Made by a program: the position numbers and the translations under genes | NCBI GenBank assembly: GCA_900752425.1 | Contig: CAADVE010000203.1 | Span: 1-20,038, forward strand | Origin: an uncultured Collinsella sp. | GTDB lineage: Bacteria > Actinomycetota > Coriobacteriia > Coriobacteriales > Coriobacteriaceae | DNA length: 20,038 bases | Reading direction: 5' to 3' | Shown here: in pieces, positions 7,958 to 15,294 of the stretch | How the letters are laid out: every line of letters starts with the position of its first letter | Position numbering within the stretch: the first letter of the stretch is position 1 | The notes under the pieces: generated by a model | Databases searched by the model: none | Seen by the model: only the letters and a program-made list of their open reading frames with translations | Told to the model about the DNA's origin: nothing

Positions 7958-8118
7958 GTGCGCACCCTCCTTAACCAGTTGAGGTCAACTATATCAACGG
8001 TCATCGCCCCTGCGAACACCGTTGACATTCGTACGACAGCGTCGTGTGCCGTCGTTTAATAAATAATTATCTTTATTGATAAGAGTTTGTCATCCCTCAT
8101 TCGGCGCGCGGCAAGATA

Positions 8119-8133
8119 AAGCCGACGAGGCTT
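8119..8133 (-). terminator. Possible weak terminator after modC
   Basis: On the coding strand, AAGCC and GGCTT form a five-base-pair stem around TCGTC and are followed by TTATC, starting about 25 bases after the modC stop. The stem is short and the T-tract poor, so this is only a candidate for the end of the modABC transcript. Confidence 0.3.
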
Positions 8134-8158
8134 ATATCCCCGACGGCATTACCCGGCG

Positions 8159-9229
8159 CTATCGACAAACCAAATGGATCTTACTCGCATCGAAGTGCAT
8201 GCGCAGAGTCTCACCCGCCTGCGGCAGCTCTTCCACGGGTACACTCACCTTATTCACCTTCCACTGCAGACGCGTGGGCGCATCAGCGCGCGGCACGTCC
8301 AGCAATACCAGCCGCTCAAAGCGCGAATCGCTCACACGGGCCACATGCAAATCGTAGCTGTTACGGCCCCGCTCAACGCGATTATCAACATGGAAATAGC
8401 TTGCGCGAACGCCCAGGTACGCCACATTATCGGGAACCTCGCGACCCACGTTAAAAGTCATGCCCCAGTCGAGGGCCTCAACTTCTTCGTCGCCGATCTT
8501 GCGCGCCCGGCTTGTGTTCTTGCAGCCCGTCAGGCGCAGCGCCGCCAGCGTCTGCGGACGGCGGACCACGTCCTCGACGGAGCCGATCTCCTCAACATGC
8601 CCGTCGTGCATCAGGCAGATGCGCTGGCACAGGCGGCACGCTTCGTCGATGTCGTGGCTCACGTAGAGCACGGTGCGGTTGCATACATCGAACAGGTCGA
8701 GCATGTTCTGCTCGAGGGCGCTCTTAAGATAGGAATCGAGTGCGCTCATGGGCTCGTCGAACATAAAGATGCCCGGGTGAGCCGCCACCATACGGGCAAG
8801 CGCCACACGTTGCTGCTGACCGCCCGAGAGGCGCGCGGGATAGCGGTCGGCAAAATCGGCTAGGCCAAAGATGCCCAGGTAGCGCTCGGCAAGTTTTTTA
8901 CGCGCCGCGGCGTCGCCCGCGTCCTTTACGCCGGCACATACGTTATCGGCCACCGTCATGTTGGGAAACAGCTGATAGTTTTGGAACAGCAGGGCGCATT
9001 TGCGCTCCTGGGGCGACAGGTTGATGCCCGCCGCCGAGTCAAAAAAGGTCACGCCGTTGACGACGATCTTGCCCTCGTCGGGCGTCTCCACGCCGGCGAT
9101 GCAGCGCAGCGTACAGCTCTTGCCGCAACCCGAGGCGCCCAGCAGTGCCACACGCTCCTCGCCGGCCTCAAGCTGCATGTCGAGCATAAACCCGGGATAG
9201 CACTTTTTGATATCCAGAACGAGTGACAT
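8159..9229 (-). CDS. modC: Molybdate ABC transporter ATP-binding protein ModC
   Basis: This 356-residue ATPase energises molybdate (or tungstate) import. It has Walker A GASGCGKS (31-38), Q-loop Gln83, signature LSGGQQQR (134-141), Walker B IFMFDEP (154-160) and switch His192. The C-terminal ~110 residues follow the ATPase core, where ModC proteins carry a MOP-like oxyanion-sensing domain. The sequence there (VPDNVAYLGVRASYFHV, then a repeat-like beta region) fits but is divergent. The ATG at 9229 follows the modB TAG by three bases, with GGAGG a little further upstream, so the two are translationally coupled. Context (modA-modB-modC in order) makes the assignment firm; on sequence alone it could be another inorganic-anion ATPase. 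Confidence 0.92.
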   Translation of the reverse strand: MSLVLDIKKCYPGFMLDMQLEAGEERVALLGASGCGKSCTLRCIAGVETPDEGKIVVNGVTFFDSAAGINLSPQERKCALLFQNYQLFPNMTVADNVCAGVKDAGDAAARKKLAERYLGIFGLADFADRYPARLSGGQQQRVALARMVAAHPGIFMFDEPMSALDSYLKSALEQNMLDLFDVCNRTVLYVSHDIDEACRLCQRICLMHDGHVEEIGSVEDVVRRPQTLAALRLTGCKNTSRARKIGDEEVEALDWGMTFNVGREVPDNVAYLGVRASYFHVDNRVERGRNSYDLHVARVSDSRFERLVLLDVPRADAPTRLQWKVNKVSVPVEELPQAGETLRMHFDASKIHLVCR

Positions 9230-9232
9230 GAC

Positions 9233-10675
9233 CTATCGACCTCCCTGCGGCGCCGCATCATCGCGCATGAGCTCGGCCAGCGCCTCGCGATCGATACGCA
9301 GGGCGTCGCCGCCCACCGGGTCGAGCGAATCGCCCTGTCCGGCGAGCTCTTTGGCCTGCTTGCGCTTCGCACGCGAAAGGCCCCGCTCGCGATACTTTTG
9401 CGAATGCGCGGTGTACATGTTGATGAACAGGATGACCAGGAAACTAAACACAATCACAACGGCGACCCAAAAGAGGGCCACCGAGGTGTTGCCGCCCATC
9501 CACTCAAAGTAAATCGCAATCGGAATGGTCTGCGTAATGCCGGCGTAGTTGCCCGCAAAGAACAGGGTGCAGCCAAACTCGCCCATCGAGCGGGCAAAGG
9601 CGAGCACCGTGCCGGCGGCAATCGAGGGCCAGCCGAGCGGCATCATAAGTCTGGTAAAGATGCGGCGCTCGGACCATCCCAAGGTTCGCGCGGCGTCGAG
9701 CATCTGCGTGTCGAGGCTCTCAAAGGCACCGAGCGCCGTACGGTAGACCAAGGGAAACGACACCACCACGGCAGATATCACCGCCGCGGGCCACGTAAAG
9801 ACGATTGAGACGCCGTGCGCGATAAGCCACCGACCGACCCCGGTCGAGCGGCCAAACAGCATGAGGAGCAGGAAGCCGCAGACCGTGGGCGGCAGCACCA
9901 TAGGAATCGTAAAGACCGAATCGAGCAGGCCCTTGATGCGACTCGAGGTACCCATAGTCTTCCACGCGGCGAACAGGCCCAGCGCAAAGGAGATCAGCAG
10001 GGCAAGACCGCTCGTTTTAATGGACACCCAAAACGGGCGATAGTCGATGTCGCCCAAAAAGGAAGCCAGAGAGGTCAAGGGCCCCTGCTCATCCCGCAAC
10101 ACGACAGACGATGCCTCTACCATTTGAGCGCTATCAAGCCAACGCGCGCCGCCCTTGGCATCACCCGAGGCTGATGCAATCACCACATAGCGGTCCCCAT
10201 CCGCACCGCGCTCGTCAAAGCCATAGGTATACCCACCGGCATCAAACGTAGTTTCCTCCGTGACATACCAAGGAAGATCCACGTCCCCCAGCTGCGCACC
10301 TCCCATGCAGTTTGCGCTGTCGAGCTCACAGACGAGGGCCTTGAGACCCGATACGCACTCGTTGTCCTGCGGATCCAATCCATACTTCTCGACCGCCTTG
10401 GGCGATATCCACACCACAACGCGATCGGCAGCAGGCGCCACTACAAGGTCCACGTCCTCGTCAACGGGAAAGCGGCAGCCCTCAGGCTGGCCCTCCATGG
10501 CACGAGCGGTCCCCTTGGCCAACCGCTCAAAACCCTCAATCCCATAGGAAAGCCCATGAGCGGTCGCAGCATCCTGGGCCCCGTCCTCAGCGTCCCCAGC
10601 AAATGCAAATCCCGGCACCCAGCAAAGCGCGAAGGTCAAAGCACAGGCGACAAACATGCGGAATCTATTAAGCAC
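9233..10675 (-). CDS. modB: Molybdate ABC transporter permease ModB with extra exported N-terminal domain
   Basis: A standard ModB is about 225 residues; this one is 480. Residues 1-26 look like a signal peptide or first helix (FVACALTFALCWVPGFAFA, cleavage possible after AFA). Residues ~27-212 form a soluble region with no family I recognise, containing cysteines 67, 107, 116 and 123. Residues ~213-422 are a classic ModB permease: FTIPMVLPPTVCGFLLLMLF, FTWPAAVISAVVVSFPLVYR, coupling loop DAARTLGWSERRIFTRLMMPL (327-347) and FARSMGEFGCTLFFAGN. Residues 423-480 are a charged cytoplasmic tail. I start at the GTG at 10675, with GGAG six bases upstream, because it places the signal sequence at the N-terminus. 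An in-frame GTG at 10744 touches the modA stop and lacks a ribosome-binding site. Confidence 0.9.
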   Translation of the reverse strand: MLNRFRMFVACALTFALCWVPGFAFAGDAEDGAQDAATAHGLSYGIEGFERLAKGTARAMEGQPEGCRFPVDEDVDLVVAPAADRVVVWISPKAVEKYGLDPQDNECVSGLKALVCELDSANCMGGAQLGDVDLPWYVTEETTFDAGGYTYGFDERGADGDRYVVIASASGDAKGGARWLDSAQMVEASSVVLRDEQGPLTSLASFLGDIDYRPFWVSIKTSGLALLISFALGLFAAWKTMGTSSRIKGLLDSVFTIPMVLPPTVCGFLLLMLFGRSTGVGRWLIAHGVSIVFTWPAAVISAVVVSFPLVYRTALGAFESLDTQMLDAARTLGWSERRIFTRLMMPLGWPSIAAGTVLAFARSMGEFGCTLFFAGNYAGITQTIPIAIYFEWMGGNTSVALFWVAVVIVFSFLVILFINMYTAHSQKYRERGLSRAKRKQAKELAGQGDSLDPVGGDALRIDREALAELMRDDAAPQGGR

Positions 10676-10743
10676 GAAAAGCTCCAAGAGAATACAAGGA
10701 CGGAGTGAAACACAAAACGATGGAATTATCGCGCCAAGCCGCA

Positions 10744-11619
10744 CTACGCGGAAAGCTCAAAGCCGTACTTAGCCCAAATCTTCTGAGCCTTCTTGTTGGT
10801 CAGACAGAAGTCGATGAACGCCTTGGCCTCGTCGGCATGCTCAGAGCTATCGGCGACAGCACCGGGATACACGATGGGCTTGTGCGAGTCCTCGGGGCAC
10901 ACAAAGGCCTCCTCGATGCCATCGTAGCGGAAGATATCGGAGCTGTAGACAAAACCTGCCACGCAGTCGCCCGTAGAGACGTAGGCCGCAGCGGTGCCGA
11001 CCTTGTCGGCCAGGGCCACCTTGTCAGCGAGCTCGGGTGCATACTCGCCGTCGTCGCCCTCGGTGCCAGTGTAGAGGCCCACGGAGGCCAGGGCCTGGTT
11101 GGCGTACTTGCCGGCGGGAACGGTCTTGGCGTCGCCAATGGCGATCTTGCCGTCCAGATTCGCGACGTCGGCGATGGCCTCGACCTTGGTGTCGGAGCCC
11201 TCGGCGCGAATGATCACGAGGTCGTTGACGAACATATCCTCACGGGTGCCGGCGTCGACGAGCTCGGCAGCTTCGGCGTCGTCCATGGTGCCCTTGGAGG
11301 CTGTGATGAGCACGTCGACGGCGGCACCGGCGGGCATCTGCTCGACGAGGTCGCCGGAGGCCTTAAACTGCGTGTCGGCAAACGTGGTACCGGTCTGGTC
11401 AGTGTAGAGCTCCTGAACCTCGGGCAGAGCCTTCTCGAGGGAGTTGGCGGCAAAGACCTGCAGCTCAATAGCCTTCTTCTTAGAGGAAGACTTGGCGGAG
11501 CCGGCATCGGAACCGGCGGGCTCGGACGTCTTGTTGCCCGAGCAGCCAGCAAGGCCAAGGCCGGCGGCAGCGGCAGCAGAAAGCGAGACGAAACCGCGGC
11601 GTGAAACCATATCGAACAT
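10744..11619 (-). CDS. modA: Molybdate-binding lipoprotein ModA
   Basis: This 291-residue substrate-binding protein captures molybdate outside the membrane. Its N-terminus has a twin-arginine motif VSRRGFVSL (5-13), an Ala-rich hydrophobic stretch and lipobox LAGC with lipidated Cys26, followed by a Ser/Lys linker. The body matches ModA: LQVFAANSLEKALPEVQELY, TQFKASGDLVEQMPAGAAVDVLITAS, VNDLVIIRAEGSD, and KVGTAAAYVSTGDCVAGFVYSSD. The ATG at 11619 has AAAGGG six bases upstream; an in-frame TTG two codons earlier is less likely. It is the first gene of modABC. Its promoter region carries an exact TATAAT at 11680-11685 on the coding strand and three palindromes. A 68-bp gap separates it from modB. 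Confidence 0.95.
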   Translation of the reverse strand: MFDMVSRRGFVSLSAAAAAGLGLAGCSGNKTSEPAGSDAGSAKSSSKKKAIELQVFAANSLEKALPEVQELYTDQTGTTFADTQFKASGDLVEQMPAGAAVDVLITASKGTMDDAEAAELVDAGTREDMFVNDLVIIRAEGSDTKVEAIADVANLDGKIAIGDAKTVPAGKYANQALASVGLYTGTEGDDGEYAPELADKVALADKVGTAAAYVSTGDCVAGFVYSSDIFRYDGIEEAFVCPEDSHKPIVYPGAVADSSEHADEAKAFIDFCLTNKKAQKIWAKYGFELSA

Positions 11620-11665
11620 ATTCAACCCTTTCGGATCTTGTGCCCGGGTACCCCACCGCGGGCTT

Positions 11666-11731
11666 TAATCTGCAATCAGATTATACTTCTGCGCGAATAA
11701 TGATTATTAGAAATTATTCTCTCCAGAGAAT
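11666..11731 (-). promoter_or_regulatory. modA promoter with three palindromic operator candidates
   Basis: The coding strand has an exact -10 box TATAAT (11680-11685), about 60 bases before the modA ATG, without a clear -35. Three dyads lie on it. TAATCTG-N4-CAGATTA (11666-11683) overlaps the -10. GAATAAT-N11-ATTATTC (11695-11719) contains an inner AATAA-N3-TTATT and covers the expected -35 position. ATTCTCT-N2-AGAGAAT (11716-11731) lies just upstream. They do not match the ModE consensus I know from enteric bacteria. Overlap with promoter elements suggests repressor sites, probably for metal control. Confidence 0.5.
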
Positions 11732-11771
11732 ATAGTTTCAAGTTACCGTGCACCTCGGTGTCGCTTCGGCG

Positions 11772-11808
11772 GAAAACAAAAGCGGAGCGACCGATAAGGT
11801 CGCCCCGC
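11772..11808 (-). terminator. Rho-independent terminator after mog
   Basis: The coding strand reads GCGGGGCGACC, a five-base loop, then GGTCGCTCCGC (11 pairs, one of them G-T), followed by TTTTGTTTT. It begins about 15 bases after the mog stop codon. It ends the moeA-mog transcript before the modA promoter, so the cofactor genes and the transporter genes are separate transcription units. Confidence 0.85.
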
Positions 11809-11822
11809 CGCAGGTAAACCGC

Positions 11823-12302
11823 TTAGTTGGTATGTCCGCCGCCCGCTGTCATCTGAGCCGCATGCTCCAGCTGGTCCGCTATGGCCTCCCAGCTTTCGCG
11901 GGCGGCCATCGTAGAACCGGGAAAGTTTACGACAAGTGTATGACCTCGTTGCATGCAAATAGCACGCGAGAGCATGGCGCGGCGCGTCTTGGTCATCGAG
12001 TACGCGCGAATCGCCTCGGCAATACCCGGCACATCGCGGTCGCAAACGGCACGCGTCGCCTCGGGCGTCACGTCGCGCATCGAAAGCCCCGTGCCGCCGC
12101 AGGTGAGCACGACATTGGCGTGGCACTCATCGGCGGCTTCCGCAATGGCATCACCAATCTCGCTGACGTCGTCGCGCACGACCACATGTGAGGCGACCGT
12201 CCAGCCCTGCGCCTCGATAAGTTCCTCGAGTGCGGCTCCGGCATCGTCCTGCGCAAGATCGCGCGTGTCCGAACACGTCACGATCGATATCTTCAGCTCC
12301 AT
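11823..12302 (-). CDS. mog: Molybdopterin adenylyltransferase, MogA/MoaB family
   Basis: This 159-residue cytoplasmic enzyme adenylylates molybdopterin using ATP before molybdenum insertion. The core motif GGTGLSMRDVTPE (69-81) is the family's ATP/molybdopterin loop, and NFPGS (126-130) fits the second conserved loop. MELKISIVTCSDTR at the N-terminus is typical. The ATG at 12302 has AGGAGGA seven bases upstream and lies 10 bp after moeA, so the two are one operon. MogA and MoaB cannot be separated safely by sequence alone; MoaB-type length and the moeA neighbour fit either. Confidence 0.9.
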   Translation of the reverse strand: MELKISIVTCSDTRDLAQDDAGAALEELIEAQGWTVASHVVVRDDVSEIGDAIAEAADECHANVVLTCGGTGLSMRDVTPEATRAVCDRDVPGIAEAIRAYSMTKTRRAMLSRAICMQRGHTLVVNFPGSTMAARESWEAIADQLEHAAQMTAGGGHTN

Positions 12303-12312
12303 AGCATTCCTC

Positions 12313-13575
12313 CTACAACACGGCGCCCTCGGGCAGGTCGACACGCACAACGTCCACGGCATCTCCCGCCTTGAGCTCGCACGGTCCTTCGTCAATACGC
12401 AGCAGGCAGTTGGCCCGCTGCATCGTGCCGAGCAGCGCCGAATTCTGTGTCTTAGCCTCGGTCACCAACAACTCACCGGTCTCGGGGTCGCGCAAAACCG
12501 TGGCGCGATCGAAGAAGCGTCGGTCCTGGCGCTTCTTCACGCCGTGCGTGAGCGTCGCCTGCTGCACGGGACGCACACCCTCGGCAAAGCCGCGCATCTT
12601 GCGGATCGCCGGACGGGCAAGCATCTCAAAGCCTACATACGCCGCAGCCGGATTGCCTGAAAGCCCCAGGTAGGGCTTACCTCCGAGCAAGCCAAACGTG
12701 ATGGCCTTGCCGGGGCGCATCGAGATGCGATCGAAAAGCACCTCGCCCTCGCGCTGGACAAGCGCCGTCACGAAATCGTAATCGCCCGCCGAGGCGCCAC
12801 CACTCGTAATGACAAAATCGCACTCCTGCACGGCACGATGCACAAGCTCGGCAATCGCCTGCTCATCATCGGGCGCGATGCCGTAGAACGCGGGCTCGGC
12901 GCCGGCATCGAGCGCTTCGGCCATCAACGCCGACGAATTGGAGTCGCGAATCTGCCCGCGCGCCGGCACGTTACTCGGTGCGACCAGCTCCGTGCCCAGC
13001 GAGATGATGCCCACGCGTGGGGCGGCGTGCACCTTCACGCTCGCGTATCCAGCGCTTGCCAGCAGACCCGCGCCCGCCGGGGCCACAACCTCTCCAGCAC
13101 GCATCACGACGTCACCGGCATGGGCCTCCTCGGCGGCAGAGCGAACGTTCTCCCCTACCTTGGCAGGCACCGAAAAGCGAACGTGCGAGCCCTCGTTGCC
13201 GTCGCCATCAAGTACGTCGACGATCTCGTACTTCACCACGGCATCGGCACCTTCGGGTACCGGCGCGCCCGTCATGATGCGGACTGTCTCGCCCGCGCCG
13301 ATTGTGCCCTCAAACACATGGCCCGCGGCCTCGTGTCCGATAACGTCGAGCATCACCGGCGCCTCGCCAGATGCCTGCGCCAAGTCCGCCGAGCGCACGG
13401 CATATCCGTCCATGGCGCTGTTGGCAAACGGCGAGATGTCGATATCGGCCACCGCGTCCTCGGCCAAGGGAAGACCGGCGGCCTGCCACACGGGAATCTC
13501 GACGAGATCGGTCGGAGCAACGTGCGACAAAACAATCGACTGCGCATCCTCCAGCGGTATGAGTTTCTCTGCCAT
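12313..13575 (-). CDS. moeA: Molybdopterin molybdenumtransferase MoeA
   Basis: This 420-residue enzyme inserts molybdate into adenylylated molybdopterin to give the active cofactor. Family motifs are SAMDGYAV (53-60), IMTGAPVPEGADAVV (100-114), ISLGTEL (191-197), SGGASAGDYDF (258-268), MRPGKAITFG (286-295) and GLSGNPAAA (304-312). The domain-III loop normally reads SGGVSVGDYD, so the two valines are alanines here. The C-terminal domain IV (about 335-420) is complete. The ATG at 13575 has AGAGG six bases upstream. It heads the two-gene moeA-mog operon, transcribed away from the CLC gene on the other strand. No moaA, moaC, moaD/E or mobA occurs in the window. Confidence 0.96.
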   Translation of the reverse strand: MAEKLIPLEDAQSIVLSHVAPTDLVEIPVWQAAGLPLAEDAVADIDISPFANSAMDGYAVRSADLAQASGEAPVMLDVIGHEAAGHVFEGTIGAGETVRIMTGAPVPEGADAVVKYEIVDVLDGDGNEGSHVRFSVPAKVGENVRSAAEEAHAGDVVMRAGEVVAPAGAGLLASAGYASVKVHAAPRVGIISLGTELVAPSNVPARGQIRDSNSSALMAEALDAGAEPAFYGIAPDDEQAIAELVHRAVQECDFVITSGGASAGDYDFVTALVQREGEVLFDRISMRPGKAITFGLLGGKPYLGLSGNPAAAYVGFEMLARPAIRKMRGFAEGVRPVQQATLTHGVKKRQDRRFFDRATVLRDPETGELLVTEAKTQNSALLGTMQRANCLLRIDEGPCELKAGDAVDVVRVDLPEGAVL

Positions 13576-13785
13576 ATGCACCTCTTAATGCCACGGCGCA
13601 CAACAGGGGCGCCAATTCTTTATGCTTGTCTCAGTATAATCCCCCGACGAACGACCGCGACTCGGCCTGTACCCGCAAATACACCTGTCGGTTGCAGGCC
13701 GCGAAACAGAATGGAAACCAACCCACCGGCTCGTCGCGTTTACCGCGTTTTATAATGCTTGCGTTGCAACCTAAAAGAGGAACGT
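13576..13785. promoter_or_regulatory. Divergent promoter region between moeA and the CLC gene
   Basis: This 210-bp region must drive genes in both directions. A perfect TATAAT on the plus strand at 13751-13756, 30 bases before the CLC start codon, is the best -10 for that gene, though no good -35 precedes it. A second TATAAT at 13635-13640 (plus) overlaps a minus-strand TATACT that could serve moeA. GGCCTG (13664-13669) and CAGGCC (13695-13700) form a dyad. I looked for the conserved core of the fluoride riboswitch and did not find it. Confidence 0.4.
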
Positions 13786-15207
13786 ATGGCTCATAACGAC
13801 AAACCCGAAAGCGCAAACAAAGCGCAAGACCATCCCCAGCCGCTCGACGACGGCGGCTTTTTCTCCCTGAACGACGTCATCATGGCAGGCAGGCATCAGC
13901 TCACCCGCTCCGAGCATCTCTTGGCTGCCGACACGCGCCGTAACGTCCGCAACCTACTCGCGAGCGCCAAGTTGCTCGTACTCGTCGTCACCGTCTCGCT
14001 CGCCATGGGCGTTGCCGCTTGGGCGTTTTTGGCCTCGCTGAATATCGCGACCGACTATCGCGAGCACCATGCGTGGATTTACGCACTGCTTCCCGTTGTG
14101 GGCGTTGCCACCGCATGGGTGTACAAAAACCACGGTCTTGCCGCCAAACGCGGTAACAACCTGGTCATCGACTCCGCTCTGGGCACCCGCCTCATCCATA
14201 TGCGCATGGCCGTCCTCACCTTCGTCTGCTCCACGCTCACGCACCTAACGGGCGGATCGGCCGGTCGCGAGGGAGCCGCGGTTCAGATTGGCGGCACCAT
14301 CGCCAGCAACATCTCGAGCCTCGCCCACCTCAAAAAGCATGACCACCACGACCTCATGCTCGCCGGCATCTCGTCGGCCTTTGGCGCCGTGTTCGGATCG
14401 CCCCTTGCCGGGGCTTTCTTTGGCATGGAGATGTGCTTTATCGGCAAGATCGACTACACCGCGGGCATCTACTGCCTGGTCGCCTCGTTTACCGGCTACT
14501 TTACGTCGCTTGCCTTGGGAACCGAGTACGAGGCGAATGTTATCGCCAGCGTTCCCGCCATGACGCCCAAAACGGTCGTCATCGTTGTTATCAGCGCCAT
14601 TATCTTCGGTCTGACGGCACGCCTCTTTGCCTGGTCAGTTCGAACCGTCAAGAGCCTGTACGGTCGCTTTATCACCAATTACCTCGTTCGCGCACTCATA
14701 GGCGCACTCGTGGTTTTGGCCGCCTATGCCCTCCTCGACGCCTGGGACTACGCCGGCCTTTCCACGTGGCTTTCCGGCGCCGGTTTTGCAGGCAACACCA
14801 CCCTGGCGGACGCAGCCATCAAGTTGGTCGTCACAGCGCTTACCCTGGGCGCGGGCTTCCAAGGCGGCGAGGTCACGCCCCTGTTTGGCATCGGTGCGGC
14901 ACTCGGTGGCTGGATCGGTTGCCTTACCGGGCTCGATCCCAGTTTTCTGGCGGCTCTCGGCATGCTCGGCGTGTTCTGCGCCGGCCTCAACGTGCCCATC
15001 ACCACCTGCATGATGGCCATCGACCTGTTCCACGGCACGGCCGCCGGGTTCTTTGTCATCGTGGCCTTTATCAGCTACCTAACCGCCGGACACCGCGGCG
15101 TATACCCCGCCCAGCGCATCATCTCACCCAAGCGCCGTTCGCTTATTGTGGATGAGGGCGGTACGGTAGCGGATGCTATCGAGCGCCACAACGACCTGAT
15201 AGAGTAG
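13786..15207 (+). CDS. CLC-family anion/proton antiporter, probable fluoride type (CLC-F)
   Basis: This 473-residue membrane protein has a ~60-residue cytoplasmic N-tail, then about ten or more hydrophobic segments. Instead of the chloride-type GSGIP motif it has RGNNLVIDS (122-130). It keeps the gating-glutamate loop GGSAGREGAAVQ (Glu162), followed by SAFGAVFGSPLAGAFFGME. Later it has TLGAGFQGGEVTPLFGIGAALGG (353-375). GNNLV and GFxGGEVTPLF are marks of the CLC-F clade, which exports fluoride in exchange for protons; this reading comes from family knowledge. The ATG at 13786 has AAGAGGA five bases upstream. There are no C-terminal CBS domains. It is followed 87 bp later by a lipid kinase on the same strand. 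A chloride channel is the less likely alternative. Confidence 0.88.
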   Translation: MAHNDKPESANKAQDHPQPLDDGGFFSLNDVIMAGRHQLTRSEHLLAADTRRNVRNLLASAKLLVLVVTVSLAMGVAAWAFLASLNIATDYREHHAWIYALLPVVGVATAWVYKNHGLAAKRGNNLVIDSALGTRLIHMRMAVLTFVCSTLTHLTGGSAGREGAAVQIGGTIASNISSLAHLKKHDHHDLMLAGISSAFGAVFGSPLAGAFFGMEMCFIGKIDYTAGIYCLVASFTGYFTSLALGTEYEANVIASVPAMTPKTVVIVVISAIIFGLTARLFAWSVRTVKSLYGRFITNYLVRALIGALVVLAAYALLDAWDYAGLSTWLSGAGFAGNTTLADAAIKLVVTALTLGAGFQGGEVTPLFGIGAALGGWIGCLTGLDPSFLAALGMLGVFCAGLNVPITTCMMAIDLFHGTAAGFFVIVAFISYLTAGHRGVYPAQRIISPKRRSLIVDEGGTVADAIERHNDLIE

Positions 15208-15294
15208 ACGTTAGTATTCGCCGTGCAGCCACAATCGGGGGCAATCCGACCTGAGCGCGACCGCACTGCCATGTCACACGCCGGGAGTCGCCCC

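Larger units (their letters stand above)
7561..8158. other. 598-bp intergenic region with short ORFs, stem-loops and dyads
   Basis: No full-length gene is visible on either strand. The region holds two minus-strand ORFs of 19 and 22 codons, each behind a good ribosome-binding site (listed separately). It also has a stem-loop at 7775-7804, a CCCGGAG/CTCCGGG stem at 7866-7905, a dyad AGTTGA-N2-TCAACT at 7977-7990, CAACGGT/ACCGTTG at 7995-8024 and ACGAC/GTCGT at 8033-8045. An AT-rich patch lies at 8058-8090. It must contain the promoter of the peptide transporter operon, but I could not find a convincing -35/-10 pair. The presence of start regions without gene bodies suggests decayed genes. Confidence 0.55.

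Noticed and set aside
8021..8026. Consensus -35 TTGACA on the plus strand
   Set aside because: There is no -10 at 16-18 bp, and no plus-strand gene follows for more than 5 kb.
8058..8090. Fur-like box in the AT-rich patch
   Set aside because: It has GATAAT-like pieces but too few matches and no gene start at a suitable distance.
11620..11822. Molybdenum-cofactor riboswitch or enteric-type ModE site upstream of modA
   Set aside because: No Moco aptamer-like arrangement was seen, and the palindromes do not match the ModE consensus I know; they are reported only as unnamed operator candidates.
13576..13785. Fluoride riboswitch upstream of the CLC-F gene
   Set aside because: This was expected from the family, but I could not find the conserved pseudoknot core; a covariance-model scan would settle it.
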